In this document: positions 27,643 through 35,286 of the stretch, piece by piece
How positions within the stretch are numbered: position 1 is the stretch's first letter
Layout: each line of letters begins with the position of its first letter
NCBI GenBank assembly: GCA_903844155.1
Contig: CAIMSU010000298.1
Span: 21,115-85,114, forward strand
DNA length: 64,000 nucleotides
Direction: 5' to 3'
DNA from: an uncultured Pseudomonadota bacterium
Lineage (GTDB): Bacteria > Myxococcota_A > UBA796 > SXON01
The notes under the pieces: generated by a model
The model's input: only the letters and a program-made list of their open reading frames with translations
Database searches by the model: none
What the model was told of the DNA's origin: nothing
Program-made: the position numbers and the translations under genes

Positions 27643-28223
27643 TCGGCTGGGACGCCGTCGGTGGCCTAAGCGCCGGGGGGTTTTCGATCGGGTTCTTGCT
27701 TGGCCGGGTTGGGCGGCGAGGGGTGCTCGCCGGTGTAGTGACCACGTTGATCCTGCTCTACCTTCCGACGTCGGTGTGCCTCGGACCTCCGGGCTGGATG
27801 CACCCTTTTGTCAACGCGCGCCAGTATTTTCCGTTCATCGTGATCGACTCGGGCTGCTTCGGATTTTGCGGGGGCGTCGTGAGCGGCTACGCGAATCCTT
27901 CCAGGGCGCGGGTGTTGATCTACCCGGCGTTGGTAGGGGTGTTCGCGCTGCTCTGCGCTGCCGCTGAGCTGCAAAGCGCCGTGCACGACCACGCGTGGCA
28001 ACCGGTGCACGACGACGGCTGGTATCTATGCCATGACGACCCCCTCCCAACCCAAGCCGAAGGCCCCGGCTGGGTCGGCGGCGATACCGACGCCTGGGGC
28101 CACGTCCTCGTCTACACCCTCGCGGCCGACGGAAAAAGCGCCACCCTCGCCAGCAACGGGCCCGACGGTCAGCCCGGCACGGCCGACGACCTGGTCTGGG
28201 AGGCGCCGCGCGATTGTGACTGA
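27639..28223 (+). CDS. Membrane protein with GspG-like C-terminal segment
   Basis: A 194-residue protein from GTG 27639, coupled by GTGA to the ATP-grasp gene. Residues 8-110 contain three to four hydrophobic segments with several cysteines. The last 60 residues (DAWGHVLVYTLAADG, ASNGPDGQPGTADDL) strongly resemble the C-terminal motif of type II secretion pseudopilins of the GspG family. There is no prepilin peptidase site at the N-terminus, so it is not an ordinary pseudopilin; the motif may bind calcium. Function unknown. Confidence 0.72.
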   Translation: MIGWDAVGGLSAGGFSIGFLLGRVGRRGVLAGVVTTLILLYLPTSVCLGPPGWMHPFVNARQYFPFIVIDSGCFGFCGGVVSGYANPSRARVLIYPALVGVFALLCAAAELQSAVHDHAWQPVHDDGWYLCHDDPLPTQAEGPGWVGGDTDAWGHVLVYTLAADGKSATLASNGPDGQPGTADDLVWEAPRDCD

Positions 28224-28625
28224 CGCGCGCGGGGGCCCCATGGTGCCTCTTTTGGCGCCCTTTCGGACTCATGGTGTTCGGTTTGGCGCGCCCCCCGCTC
28301 GCTCGCCCGCTTCGTCGCACCACCGGGCCGAACGACCTCCACCCTCCCACCAGCCAACGCCGATTTTTCCGTGCCCCGTCCGGACGCGAGCCGTGGGGGC
28401 AGCCCGCGCCGCGCCTCCGGACCTCCGCGCCCCCGCTGACGCGCCAAGATCCGCACCTTGACTCGCGGGTCGCGCCAAAAAGCACCCCATGACCCCTCCC
28501 GCGCGCCCAACCACCCCCCGCTCGGGTCCTCTCGCATCCTTTGGGCGGCTCGGTCGGCCCTTCGCCGATCCAGACGAAGACCGTGGAACGCCGCGTTGCC
28601 CCCACGCCGTTCCCGGGCGTGTCGT
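28224..28625. other. 402-bp gene-free stretch
   Basis: GC-rich, mostly Pro/Arg-coding-like shadows in all frames and no ribosome binding site or conserved protein. I see short repeats such as CATGGTG at 28239 and 28271 and several GCGCGCC/GGCGCG words, but no clear hairpin terminator. It separates convergent genes. Confidence 0.5.
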
Positions 28626-29570
28626 TCAGAAAGGAAGCACGAACGCGCTGATCCACGTGGTGACCAGCGTCAACACCGGGAAGGCGACCCGCAGCGCCGC
28701 CTCGGCGATGACCGCCCGCAATTTCTGCCGTTCCGCTGCCCGGCGTGCCCCGTCGTCACCTTTGCTGCCTGTCAGGTTCCGCGCCAGCAACGCCCGCAGC
28801 TCCGCCAGGACCGGCAACGCCCGGATCCCCAGGAGCGTCGCCCCGATCACCCCGACAACAAGCCCGCCCTGCGGCGAAGGTCCGGCGATCAGCGGGCCCA
28901 CGACTGCCGCGATGTACCCCCACCGCCCCAGACGCAAGGCCCAGACCGGTCGAAAACGCCCCGCCTCGGCGGCCAGGGCCGGGTTGAAGTCGCCGGTGAG
29001 CGCGATCCCGTGGGCCTCCACCGCGGCCCTCAGCTCCGCCGCGCCCTCCGAGCAGAGCCGGCGGCGGATCACGGGCGCGCTCTCCGGCTCGGTCGTCCAC
29101 AGGGTGATGACGTTGTCACTCTCCAACGCCCGTAGTTGCAGGGCCTCCTGTGGAAAGCTCGTGCCCTTCGTGTGAATCTGCCACGCGAACCCTGCGGCGC
29201 GCGCGCCCACCCACGGCACAAGAGCCCGCTGCCACAGACCATCCCACTCGCTCACGCCGGCCTCGTCCCAGGTCACCCGCGCGCCATCCGGTTGGCGTGC
29301 GCGCAGGATCAAGCAGGGAACCACGGAGGGCCCCAGCAAGACAAGCGCAAGCCCCGCGGTGGTCGCTACGGCGACCCCGAGGTCGTCCAGAAGGCCCGGC
29401 CGGTTCGACAAATCCGGGTTGAACCAGACCATCAGCATCCCGGCCCAGGTCAAGGTGGGGATGGTCGCGAAGAGCCCGGCGACGACCAGACCGCCGTACT
29501 GGGCACCACCGAACACCAGAGGGATGCTGCCGGTTGGCGCGATGACGGGCGGTTCTCCGCGCCTCGGCAT
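28626..29570 (-). CDS. Polytopic membrane protein, unknown
   Basis: A 314-residue protein from ATG 29570 in a TGATG junction with the upstream gene. Two TM segments lie in the first 100 residues (YGGLVVAGLFATIPTLTWAG, AVATTAGLALVLLGP) and two to three more after residue 190, with a final hydrophobic C-terminus (FPVLTLVTTWISAFVLPF). Between them is a cytosolic or periplasmic domain of about 90 residues (VTWDEAGVSEWDGLWQRAL). The topology resembles PH-like/YdbT-type membrane proteins, but no family is assigned. Confidence 0.75.
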   Translation of the reverse strand: MPRRGEPPVIAPTGSIPLVFGGAQYGGLVVAGLFATIPTLTWAGMLMVWFNPDLSNRPGLLDDLGVAVATTAGLALVLLGPSVVPCLILRARQPDGARVTWDEAGVSEWDGLWQRALVPWVGARAAGFAWQIHTKGTSFPQEALQLRALESDNVITLWTTEPESAPVIRRRLCSEGAAELRAAVEAHGIALTGDFNPALAAEAGRFRPVWALRLGRWGYIAAVVGPLIAGPSPQGGLVVGVIGATLLGIRALPVLAELRALLARNLTGSKGDDGARRAAERQKLRAVIAEAALRVAFPVLTLVTTWISAFVLPF

Positions 29571-29953
29571 CAAAACGTCCCGGAGACCACCAACCGCCCC
29601 GGCCCAAAGGTCAGCTCCGCCCTGGCGCTGCGGCGGCTTTCGCTGGTCCCGCGGAGCGCGACGCCGACCACCAGGCACGGCAGCCCTAGGACCACCCCGG
29701 CTACGCCGGCCCCCATTGCCGCAACGCCGAAGACAGAGGCAGAGCAGTCCGTCCCATTCAAGTCACAGCCCGGTGTCCCCTCGACCAGGCCGAAGCCCGC
29801 CAGGCCCGTCAAAAGGCCCGCGCCGACGGCAAATTCGCCCGTCTTCGTAACGACGATCGCCGCGTGCGTCCGGCCGCGCCATCCCGGTGCCGACGACGGC
29901 GCTGGCAGCGGTAAGTCCTGGGCCAGTGCCAGCGCGCAGAGCGATGGGATCAT
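29570..29953 (-). CDS. Small membrane or secreted protein
   Basis: A 127-residue protein from ATG 29953. The frame is open to 29995 without support. The N-terminus is a signal-like segment (IPSLCALALAQDLPLP). Two glycine-rich hydrophobic stretches at about 35-55 and 70-100 flank a small Cys pair (GCDLNGTDC). The C-terminus is a short beta-like tail. The pattern is like small lumenal membrane proteins next to TPR/PEGA genes. It is coupled to the polytopic membrane protein and diverges from the TPR/PEGA gene. Confidence 0.68.
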   Translation of the reverse strand: MIPSLCALALAQDLPLPAPSSAPGWRGRTHAAIVVTKTGEFAVGAGLLTGLAGFGLVEGTPGCDLNGTDCSASVFGVAAMGAGVAGVVLGLPCLVVGVALRGTSESRRSARAELTFGPGRLVVSGTF

Positions 29954-30034
29954 TTCCCGCCAGTATCGCGACGCTCGTCCCGGTCCCGAAACCACTCTGC
30001 CGCACCCGTGCTATCTTCCCCGGGCGAGGCCCCG

Positions 30035-31234
30035 TTGACCCTGCTCCTCCTCCTCCTGTCGGCCTCCCGCGCGCACGCGGACTGCCCGACTGCCTACACG
30101 GGCGCGACCCTCGTCAAGGACCTCGGCTCGGTCCAGTCCGCCCTGCGAAACCTCGACGATAGCGCGTTCGGCGCGTCGGGAAAAAGCCTTGAGGCAGGCC
30201 TTCCCTGCCTCGACATGACCGCCCCGCCGCAGCTCTTCGCCTCGGCGTACCGCTACCTCGGCGCCGTCCACTACATGGTGAACAACGACCCGGAGGGCGC
30301 AAAACGCTGGTTCCGGGCGTCGTTGGAGCTGGACCCCACCTACCAGTGGGACGCCCAGGAGCTCGACCTGAACCACCCGATGCGCGCGGTCTACGAAGCC
30401 GAACGCCCGAACGCGCCGGCCGAAGGGGATCGCCTGCAGGGCAAGGATCTCGACGTTCCGGCAGGGTCAAGCTACCTTCTTGACGGGCGGGTGCTCGTCG
30501 AGCCGCGGGCGACGACCGGGCGCCCGCACCTCCTCCAGGTCGCCGTCACCGGGAGTCGTCATGCCGACCACACCTGGCTCGTCGACGGGAACAGCTTCCC
30601 GGACGAGGTCCTGCGCGTTCCGCCGCCGGTCGTCGCTGTCGCGGAGGATCCGAAAAAGACCAGCAAGACAGCAAAGACAACGCCGAAGGCGACGACGCCC
30701 GTCGCAACCCCGACGCCAGTCGCCAGGACTACGCCCGCTCCCGTCGCCAAGGCCGACCCAACAAAGCCGACAACGCCCGCGCCCGTGGCCAGCACCCCCA
30801 CCGCGAAGGCGGAGCCGACGAAGACGACAGAGCCGACGAAGACGACAGCGCCAGAGCCGGTCGCGAAGGCCGAGCCGGCGAAGACCCCGACGACAAAGCC
30901 CGATACAAAGCTCGCGAAGGCGACGGCGGTGACGGGCGAGGATGGGGTGCAGCACATGGTCGTCAAGCGCACGCGCCCCGCCGAAAAGACGCCGCTGTTG
31001 ATCGTCGGCGCGGTCGGCCTGGCCTCGGCTGCCGGGCTTTACGCGTACTCCTGGAAGCTCGACCAGGACTTCAACGCGGCGACGACCTCGGACGATCTCA
31101 CGCGCTTGCAGGCTCAGAATCACGCGTTCGTGATCGCCTCCGGGGCGTCGCTGCTGGTCGGCGCAGGCATCGGGTACTGGGGCGTGATCCTGGACGGCAA
31201 CACGGTGGGGTTCAGCGTTGGCGGCCGATTCTGA
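30035..31234 (+). CDS. Secreted TPR/PEGA-like membrane protein paired with second kinase
   Basis: I start at TTG 30035, which has GCGAGG about 5 bp upstream and gives a tidy signal peptide (TLLLLLLSASRAHA). GTG 30008 is an alternative. The 399-residue product has a helical TPR-like region (about 30-110, with YRYLGAVHYMVNNDPEGAKRW), a PEGA-like segment (GSSYLLDGRVLVEP), a Pro/Thr/Lys/Ala linker of about 100 residues and two C-terminal hydrophobic helices. The architecture matches the protein at 23578. Its 3' end overlaps the kinase start by 17 bp. Confidence 0.82.
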   Translation: MTLLLLLLSASRAHADCPTAYTGATLVKDLGSVQSALRNLDDSAFGASGKSLEAGLPCLDMTAPPQLFASAYRYLGAVHYMVNNDPEGAKRWFRASLELDPTYQWDAQELDLNHPMRAVYEAERPNAPAEGDRLQGKDLDVPAGSSYLLDGRVLVEPRATTGRPHLLQVAVTGSRHADHTWLVDGNSFPDEVLRVPPPVVAVAEDPKKTSKTAKTTPKATTPVATPTPVARTTPAPVAKADPTKPTTPAPVASTPTAKAEPTKTTEPTKTTAPEPVAKAEPAKTPTTKPDTKLAKATAVTGEDGVQHMVVKRTRPAEKTPLLIVGAVGLASAAGLYAYSWKLDQDFNAATTSDDLTRLQAQNHAFVIASGASLLVGAGIGYWGVILDGNTVGFSVGGRF

Positions 31235-33191
31235 TCCGCGATCCGGGCCCTGGACCGGACGAAGCGGGCGAGTGTACGTGCGGGACGAGGGCGACGGCCG
31301 CGAGGGCGGGATGGCCAGCATCCTCCGGGTGCGACCCGTCGGAAAGCCCGCTGGGGACTCGCAGGCCGAGGCAGGCACCCTCCTCGCGCTGAAGCTCGCG
31401 CGGGAGGACGAACCCCTCTCGACGGAGGCGTTGCATCGCGAGACTGAGGTGTTCGTCACGCTTCGTGGCGCGCAGGGCATGCCGCCGTGCCCACGGTTGC
31501 ACGATGTGATCGCGTCGGCGCGGGATGCCGACCGGGTGATCGCGCTGGTGATGGAGTGGTGCCCGCACGACATGGAGCGCTGGTGGGCGGAGGTTCACGG
31601 GCGCCCCTGGGCGTTCTCGGAGCTGTGTGAGGCGCTGGCCGAGGTTTGCCAGCGTCTCGTCGAATACCAGCGCACGTGCGCCGCTTCGGCGGGGCAGCGG
31701 GTGGCGCACTCGGACGTCAAGCCCCGAAACCTGCTGCGGGCCCAGGACGCGCGCTGGCTGCTCACGGACTTTGGCGCGGCGAAGGCTCGGGACATCGCGG
31801 CGGGTGACTGGAGCGCTACCCGGGTGATCCTCGGGACGGAGAGCTTCATCGCGCCGGAGGGGTTGTTCAACGCCCGGAAAGCGCAGCCGGAGGCGATGGA
31901 CATCTGGTCGGTTGGCGCGACGTTCTACGCGCTCCTGCGCATGCACGCGCACCTGCGGGACGGCGGCCGGATGCCGCTGAACGGGACGCACTCGAGCCAG
32001 TTTCGCTCGCACCGGGTCGCGCTGGTCTCGGACCTGCATCAGCGAAAGCCGGCGTTGTTCATTGACAAGCCGCTCGACGCCACCCAGTTTGCGAGCCACG
32101 ACCGCCTGCCGGACAAGGACCGCACGGCCATCGCTGACGCGCTGAAGCAAAGCTTCGCAGAGGATCATCAGGCTGTCGTCATCGAGGCGACGATCGTGCT
32201 GATTGAACGCGCGATGCAGGTGGATCCCGCGGCGCGGTTTCCGGACGCTTCGCAGATGGGAGAGGCCCTGGTCGCCTTGAGCCGCCTTGCGCGGGTGGAT
32301 GTCGGTCTGGACGCCACTCGGGTGCTCCGCGCCGCAGACATGGGTGCCGGCGCGCTGGAGGCGCTGCGGGCGGGTCCAAAAAGCAAGGCTCCCGACTACG
32401 TGCTTCCTCGCCTCGACACCAACGATCTCGAGGAGATGGGCCCGCCGAGCGACGTGCCGGGGCTCCCGGAGAACGACCTCGATGAGATCGCCCCGGACGC
32501 GACCGGGGTTCGCGCGTTGGCCCCGCCGCCGCCCGAGCCGGTGAAGCCAACCCGGTCCGCGAAGGAGGCGAAAACCGCGCCATCCCCCGACCCCACGGTC
32601 TCGGTGGTCGTCCCTCGCGGTCCAGGCGCCAGCGCCGCGCCTGCCTCGCCGCCCCTGGTTGCCGCCACGACGCCGGCCGCGCCCGTCCCGGCACCCCAGC
32701 CGGTGAACCGAGCCGCCGGCCGCGCTTCCTCGCCTCCGACCACGCCTGCCGCCGAGGCTGGGAAGCCCGCAACGCCGTCGTCGCCGAAGGCCTCGTCGCC
32801 GCCGACGTCGTCACCGCCGGCTACGACCGACGAGGCCGAGCGCGCAAAGGTGGTGCTTGTTGGCGGGAATGCCCGCCCCGCGCCGCTCACCATCGCGCGT
32901 GGCGCTGCCGATGAGCCCGCCCCGGAGCCGTCTGAAACGCGGATGAAGGCGCCGCCCGCGCCGCCCGCTGTCCCGCGTGACGCTCGACCCGAGGGCGTGC
33001 GGATGTCCAAGCGCATCGCCCCGCGCCTTCCGGGGTGGCTGGCCGTCGGGATCGCCGTGATCGTCTGCCTGCAATTGATCAGCATTGGGCTCCAGATCAC
33101 CGAGCTGTTGATCACTGCCCGCCATGAGTCCGCCGCGGTCGCCGCTCCCCCGGCCACGGTGTCGCCGCGCCCGTTGCCGCCGGCGCGGTAG
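31218..33191 (+). CDS. Hanks-type kinase-like protein with C-terminal TM helix
   Basis: A 657-residue protein, start TTG 31218; GTG 31272 is an alternative without the overlap. The kinase fold covers about residues 15-350. Visible are Lys in LALKLARE, HSDVKPRN (HRD with Arg to Ser), DFGAAK and an APEG activation end. Catalytic Asp and Asn are kept, so activity is plausible, but the HSD change marks an RD-minus kinase. A 200-residue Pro/Ala/Ser linker and one TM helix (WLAVGIAVIVCLQLISIGL) follow. It is translationally coupled to the TPR/PEGA-like gene. Confidence 0.85.
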   Translation: MAADSDPRSGPWTGRSGRVYVRDEGDGREGGMASILRVRPVGKPAGDSQAEAGTLLALKLAREDEPLSTEALHRETEVFVTLRGAQGMPPCPRLHDVIASARDADRVIALVMEWCPHDMERWWAEVHGRPWAFSELCEALAEVCQRLVEYQRTCAASAGQRVAHSDVKPRNLLRAQDARWLLTDFGAAKARDIAAGDWSATRVILGTESFIAPEGLFNARKAQPEAMDIWSVGATFYALLRMHAHLRDGGRMPLNGTHSSQFRSHRVALVSDLHQRKPALFIDKPLDATQFASHDRLPDKDRTAIADALKQSFAEDHQAVVIEATIVLIERAMQVDPAARFPDASQMGEALVALSRLARVDVGLDATRVLRAADMGAGALEALRAGPKSKAPDYVLPRLDTNDLEEMGPPSDVPGLPENDLDEIAPDATGVRALAPPPPEPVKPTRSAKEAKTAPSPDPTVSVVVPRGPGASAAPASPPLVAATTPAAPVPAPQPVNRAAGRASSPPTTPAAEAGKPATPSSPKASSPPTSSPPATTDEAERAKVVLVGGNARPAPLTIARGAADEPAPEPSETRMKAPPAPPAVPRDARPEGVRMSKRIAPRLPGWLAVGIAVIVCLQLISIGLQITELLITARHESAAVAAPPATVSPRPLPPAR

Positions 33192-33235
33192 TCTCGACCA
33201 CGGCCGGCCCGTGCCAGCCCCGGTTACCACGGGGC

Positions 33236-33871
33236 ATGCGAATCACCCGCGTCTACACCCGCACCGGCGACAAAGGCAACACCCGGCTCGTCGGCGGCCA
33301 GGAGGTCCCGAAGGACCACATCCGCATCGCCACGTACGGCACCGTGGATGAGCTCAACGCCATCGTCGGCATCATCCGGGCGTTCTTGCGCGAACCGCCG
33401 TTCTCCGATGACGCCCTCTCCGTCGCCCGGGGCACGCTGGACGTCCAGCTTCACGCCATCCAGAACGACCTCTTCAACGTTGGCAGCGACCTCGCCACCC
33501 TGCCGGGCGATCGTTGGCCGGGCATGTACCGGGTGGGCGGGCCGGACGTGACTCGGCTGGAAGGCTGGATCGATGTGTTGAACGCTGAAGTTGGCCCGCT
33601 CGTCGAATTCATCCTCCCGGGTGGGGGCAAGGTCGGCGCGTACTTCCACCAGGCGCGGACCGTCTGTCGGCGCGCTGAGCGCGAGTGTGTCGCGCTGATG
33701 CGAGCGGGACCCCCGGAGGTCCTGGCCGACGGCGCCACCGAGCAGCCGGGCGAGGGCGCGATGCGGTACCTGAACCGACTCTCCGACTACCTGTTCGTGG
33801 CCGGACGCTGGGCCGCGAAGCAGGCGAACGAGCCCGAGCCGCTCTGGGAGCGCCCCAAACCCGCGGTCTGA
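33236..33871 (+). CDS. pduO: Cob(I)alamin adenosyltransferase, PduO type
   Basis: A 211-residue enzyme that transfers the adenosyl group of ATP to cob(I)alamin to make adenosylcobalamin. Family motifs are the N-terminal YTRTGDKGNTRLVGG and RIATYGTVDELNA, CRRAERECVAL in the middle, and RYLNRLSDYLFVAGRWA at the C-terminus. Length is normal. The cofactor would serve mutases such as methylmalonyl-CoA mutase, not present in this window. Confidence 0.95.
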   Translation: MRITRVYTRTGDKGNTRLVGGQEVPKDHIRIATYGTVDELNAIVGIIRAFLREPPFSDDALSVARGTLDVQLHAIQNDLFNVGSDLATLPGDRWPGMYRVGGPDVTRLEGWIDVLNAEVGPLVEFILPGGGKVGAYFHQARTVCRRAERECVALMRAGPPEVLADGATEQPGEGAMRYLNRLSDYLFVAGRWAAKQANEPEPLWERPKPAV

Positions 33872-33935
33872 CACCCGGAGGCGGCAAGCGCAAACGTCGT
33901 CGCCCGGTTAGGGCCCGCACCCCAGCGAGCACCCC

Positions 33936-34691
33936 TTGAGCACTGAAATCCCGCGCACCCTCATCGACGGACTTCGCACCTCGGAGCCCACGAAGATCCA
34001 CGCCCTCGTCGGCGACGTGCTGCGGCACCACATCGAGTCCATCCATCCGGCCTGCGTTGCAGACCTCTTCGCGCTCTCCGAGCTCACGCTGCCGACCAGC
34101 CTCTCCGCCGATCTCCGGGCGTGGACCAGTCGCGCCTGTCAGGAGCTTCGCGACATGCCGGACAACGGCACCCGCGGCGCCTGGCTCGACGAGCTTGGGG
34201 CGCTGTCCGCGGAGAAGGTGCCTGCACGCCTCCGCGAGACAGTCAAAGGCCTGCTCGCCGGCTCCGGCGGCGCTGTCGTCGAGCAGATCGAGGGCCTCGC
34301 GGTCACCTGGGCCGGCACGCCCCCCGAGGCGATCGTCCTGCCGAAGAAGCGCGCGGCCGCCAAGGCTGCCGAGACCACCACCCGCGGCGCCGACGGCATG
34401 CTGGTCAAGTTGCCGAAGGCGGCGCCGAAGCCCCGCGTCGCCAAGGTCGCCAAGACCCCCGCGGCGCAGGTCGACCCGCGTCGTGCGGAGTGGGTCCGCG
34501 AGGACGCCGTCACCCGCCTCAACTCCTCGGAGTACGCCGAGCGCGGCCTGAAGGAGAGCATCTTCCTCGGCGGTATCAAGCACCGCTCGCCCTTCAAGGA
34601 CATGACGGACGAGGAGATCAAGGTGCAGCTCCGCAAGCTCGAGCGCGAAGGCAAGGTCAAGCACACCGGCGAGCGCTGGCTGGCGCGCTGA
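33936..34691 (+). CDS. Hypothetical protein with Lys/Ala linker and C-terminal helical domain
   Basis: A 251-residue protein from TTG 33936. The first 130 residues are helical and leucine rich (HALVGDVLRHHIESIHP). A basic Ala/Lys/Pro linker at about 135-180 resembles histone-like or AlgP-type tails. The last 65 residues (ESIFLGGIKHRSPFKDMTDEEIKVQLRKLEREGKV) read like a winged-helix end. DNA binding is a guess from the basic linker and terminal domain. Confidence 0.7.
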   Translation: MSTEIPRTLIDGLRTSEPTKIHALVGDVLRHHIESIHPACVADLFALSELTLPTSLSADLRAWTSRACQELRDMPDNGTRGAWLDELGALSAEKVPARLRETVKGLLAGSGGAVVEQIEGLAVTWAGTPPEAIVLPKKRAAAKAAETTTRGADGMLVKLPKAAPKPRVAKVAKTPAAQVDPRRAEWVREDAVTRLNSSEYAERGLKESIFLGGIKHRSPFKDMTDEEIKVQLRKLEREGKVKHTGERWLAR

Positions 34692-34706
34692 ATCGGCTCG
34701 GCGGCG

Positions 34707-35282
34707 TCACCACGATCCGCCCGAGTGCCCCGAGTCGCCTCCGCCCACGTCGGAGCCCCCGCCTCCGGACTCCCAGTCGCCTGCATACCCGCCTCCCGGC
34801 GGGCTCCGGCCGAATCGCCCTCCGCGTCCGCGTGTGGCGAACGAGAGGATCGCGATGCCGCCGATGATGGCCCACAGCGCGTAGGTCGTTGCGGTGCGCT
34901 CCAGCGCTGCCCAATGGGTTGGCGACGCTGCGGACGCCGCGATCGCCGCCACGCCGTCCGTCCACTTGCCGGCCTTGAAGGCGTCGTTGCCGGCCTCGCG
35001 CACGTCGTCAAAGTCGCCTGCCGCTACGCCCACGCCGCTGCCGAACACAACGTCCGTGTGCCGATCCTCGGGGTCGACGGCGATGACGAGCACATGCTCG
35101 GAGGTCTTGAGCGCGGCGGCATCTGCGGACAGGCCCGCGAGGGTGGGCTTTGTCGTGTCGATGAGGACGACGGTGTCGAAGGCGTAGGGGGCGACGTCGG
35201 CGCGAAGGGCGGCCTCGTTCACCCGAGCGGCGTCGCCCTGAATGGTGAGCGAGCCAGCGAACGCGAAGGGAACGAGCAGCAT
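34707..35282 (-). CDS. TPM-domain (TLP18.3/Psb32) membrane protein
   Basis: A 191-residue protein. The signal peptide is short (LLVPFAFAGS), followed by a TPM domain with LIDTTKPTLAGLSADAAAL, VLVIAVDPEDRHTDVVFGSGV and DDVREAGNDAFKAGKW. A TM helix (TYALWAIIGGIAILSFA) and a glycine/serine-rich tail (SGGGGSDVGGG) follow, the usual layout of this family. TPM proteins are linked to membrane-protein repair or phosphatase activity (family knowledge). The upstream lipoprotein gene ends 4 bp before its start. Confidence 0.86.
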   Translation of the reverse strand: MLLVPFAFAGSLTIQGDAARVNEAALRADVAPYAFDTVVLIDTTKPTLAGLSADAAALKTSEHVLVIAVDPEDRHTDVVFGSGVGVAAGDFDDVREAGNDAFKAGKWTDGVAAIAASAASPTHWAALERTATTYALWAIIGGIAILSFATRGRGGRFGRSPPGGGYAGDWESGGGGSDVGGGDSGHSGGSW

Positions 35283-35286
35283 GGTC

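Noticed and set aside
27639..28223. Type II secretion pseudopilin
   Set aside because: Only the C-terminal motif matches; the prepilin peptidase site and single N-terminal helix are missing and several TM segments are present.
28458..29175. Plus-strand open frames opposite the polytopic membrane protein gene
   Set aside because: Arg/Pro/Ala-rich shadow composition; the minus-strand gene has real membrane segments and coupling to its neighbour.
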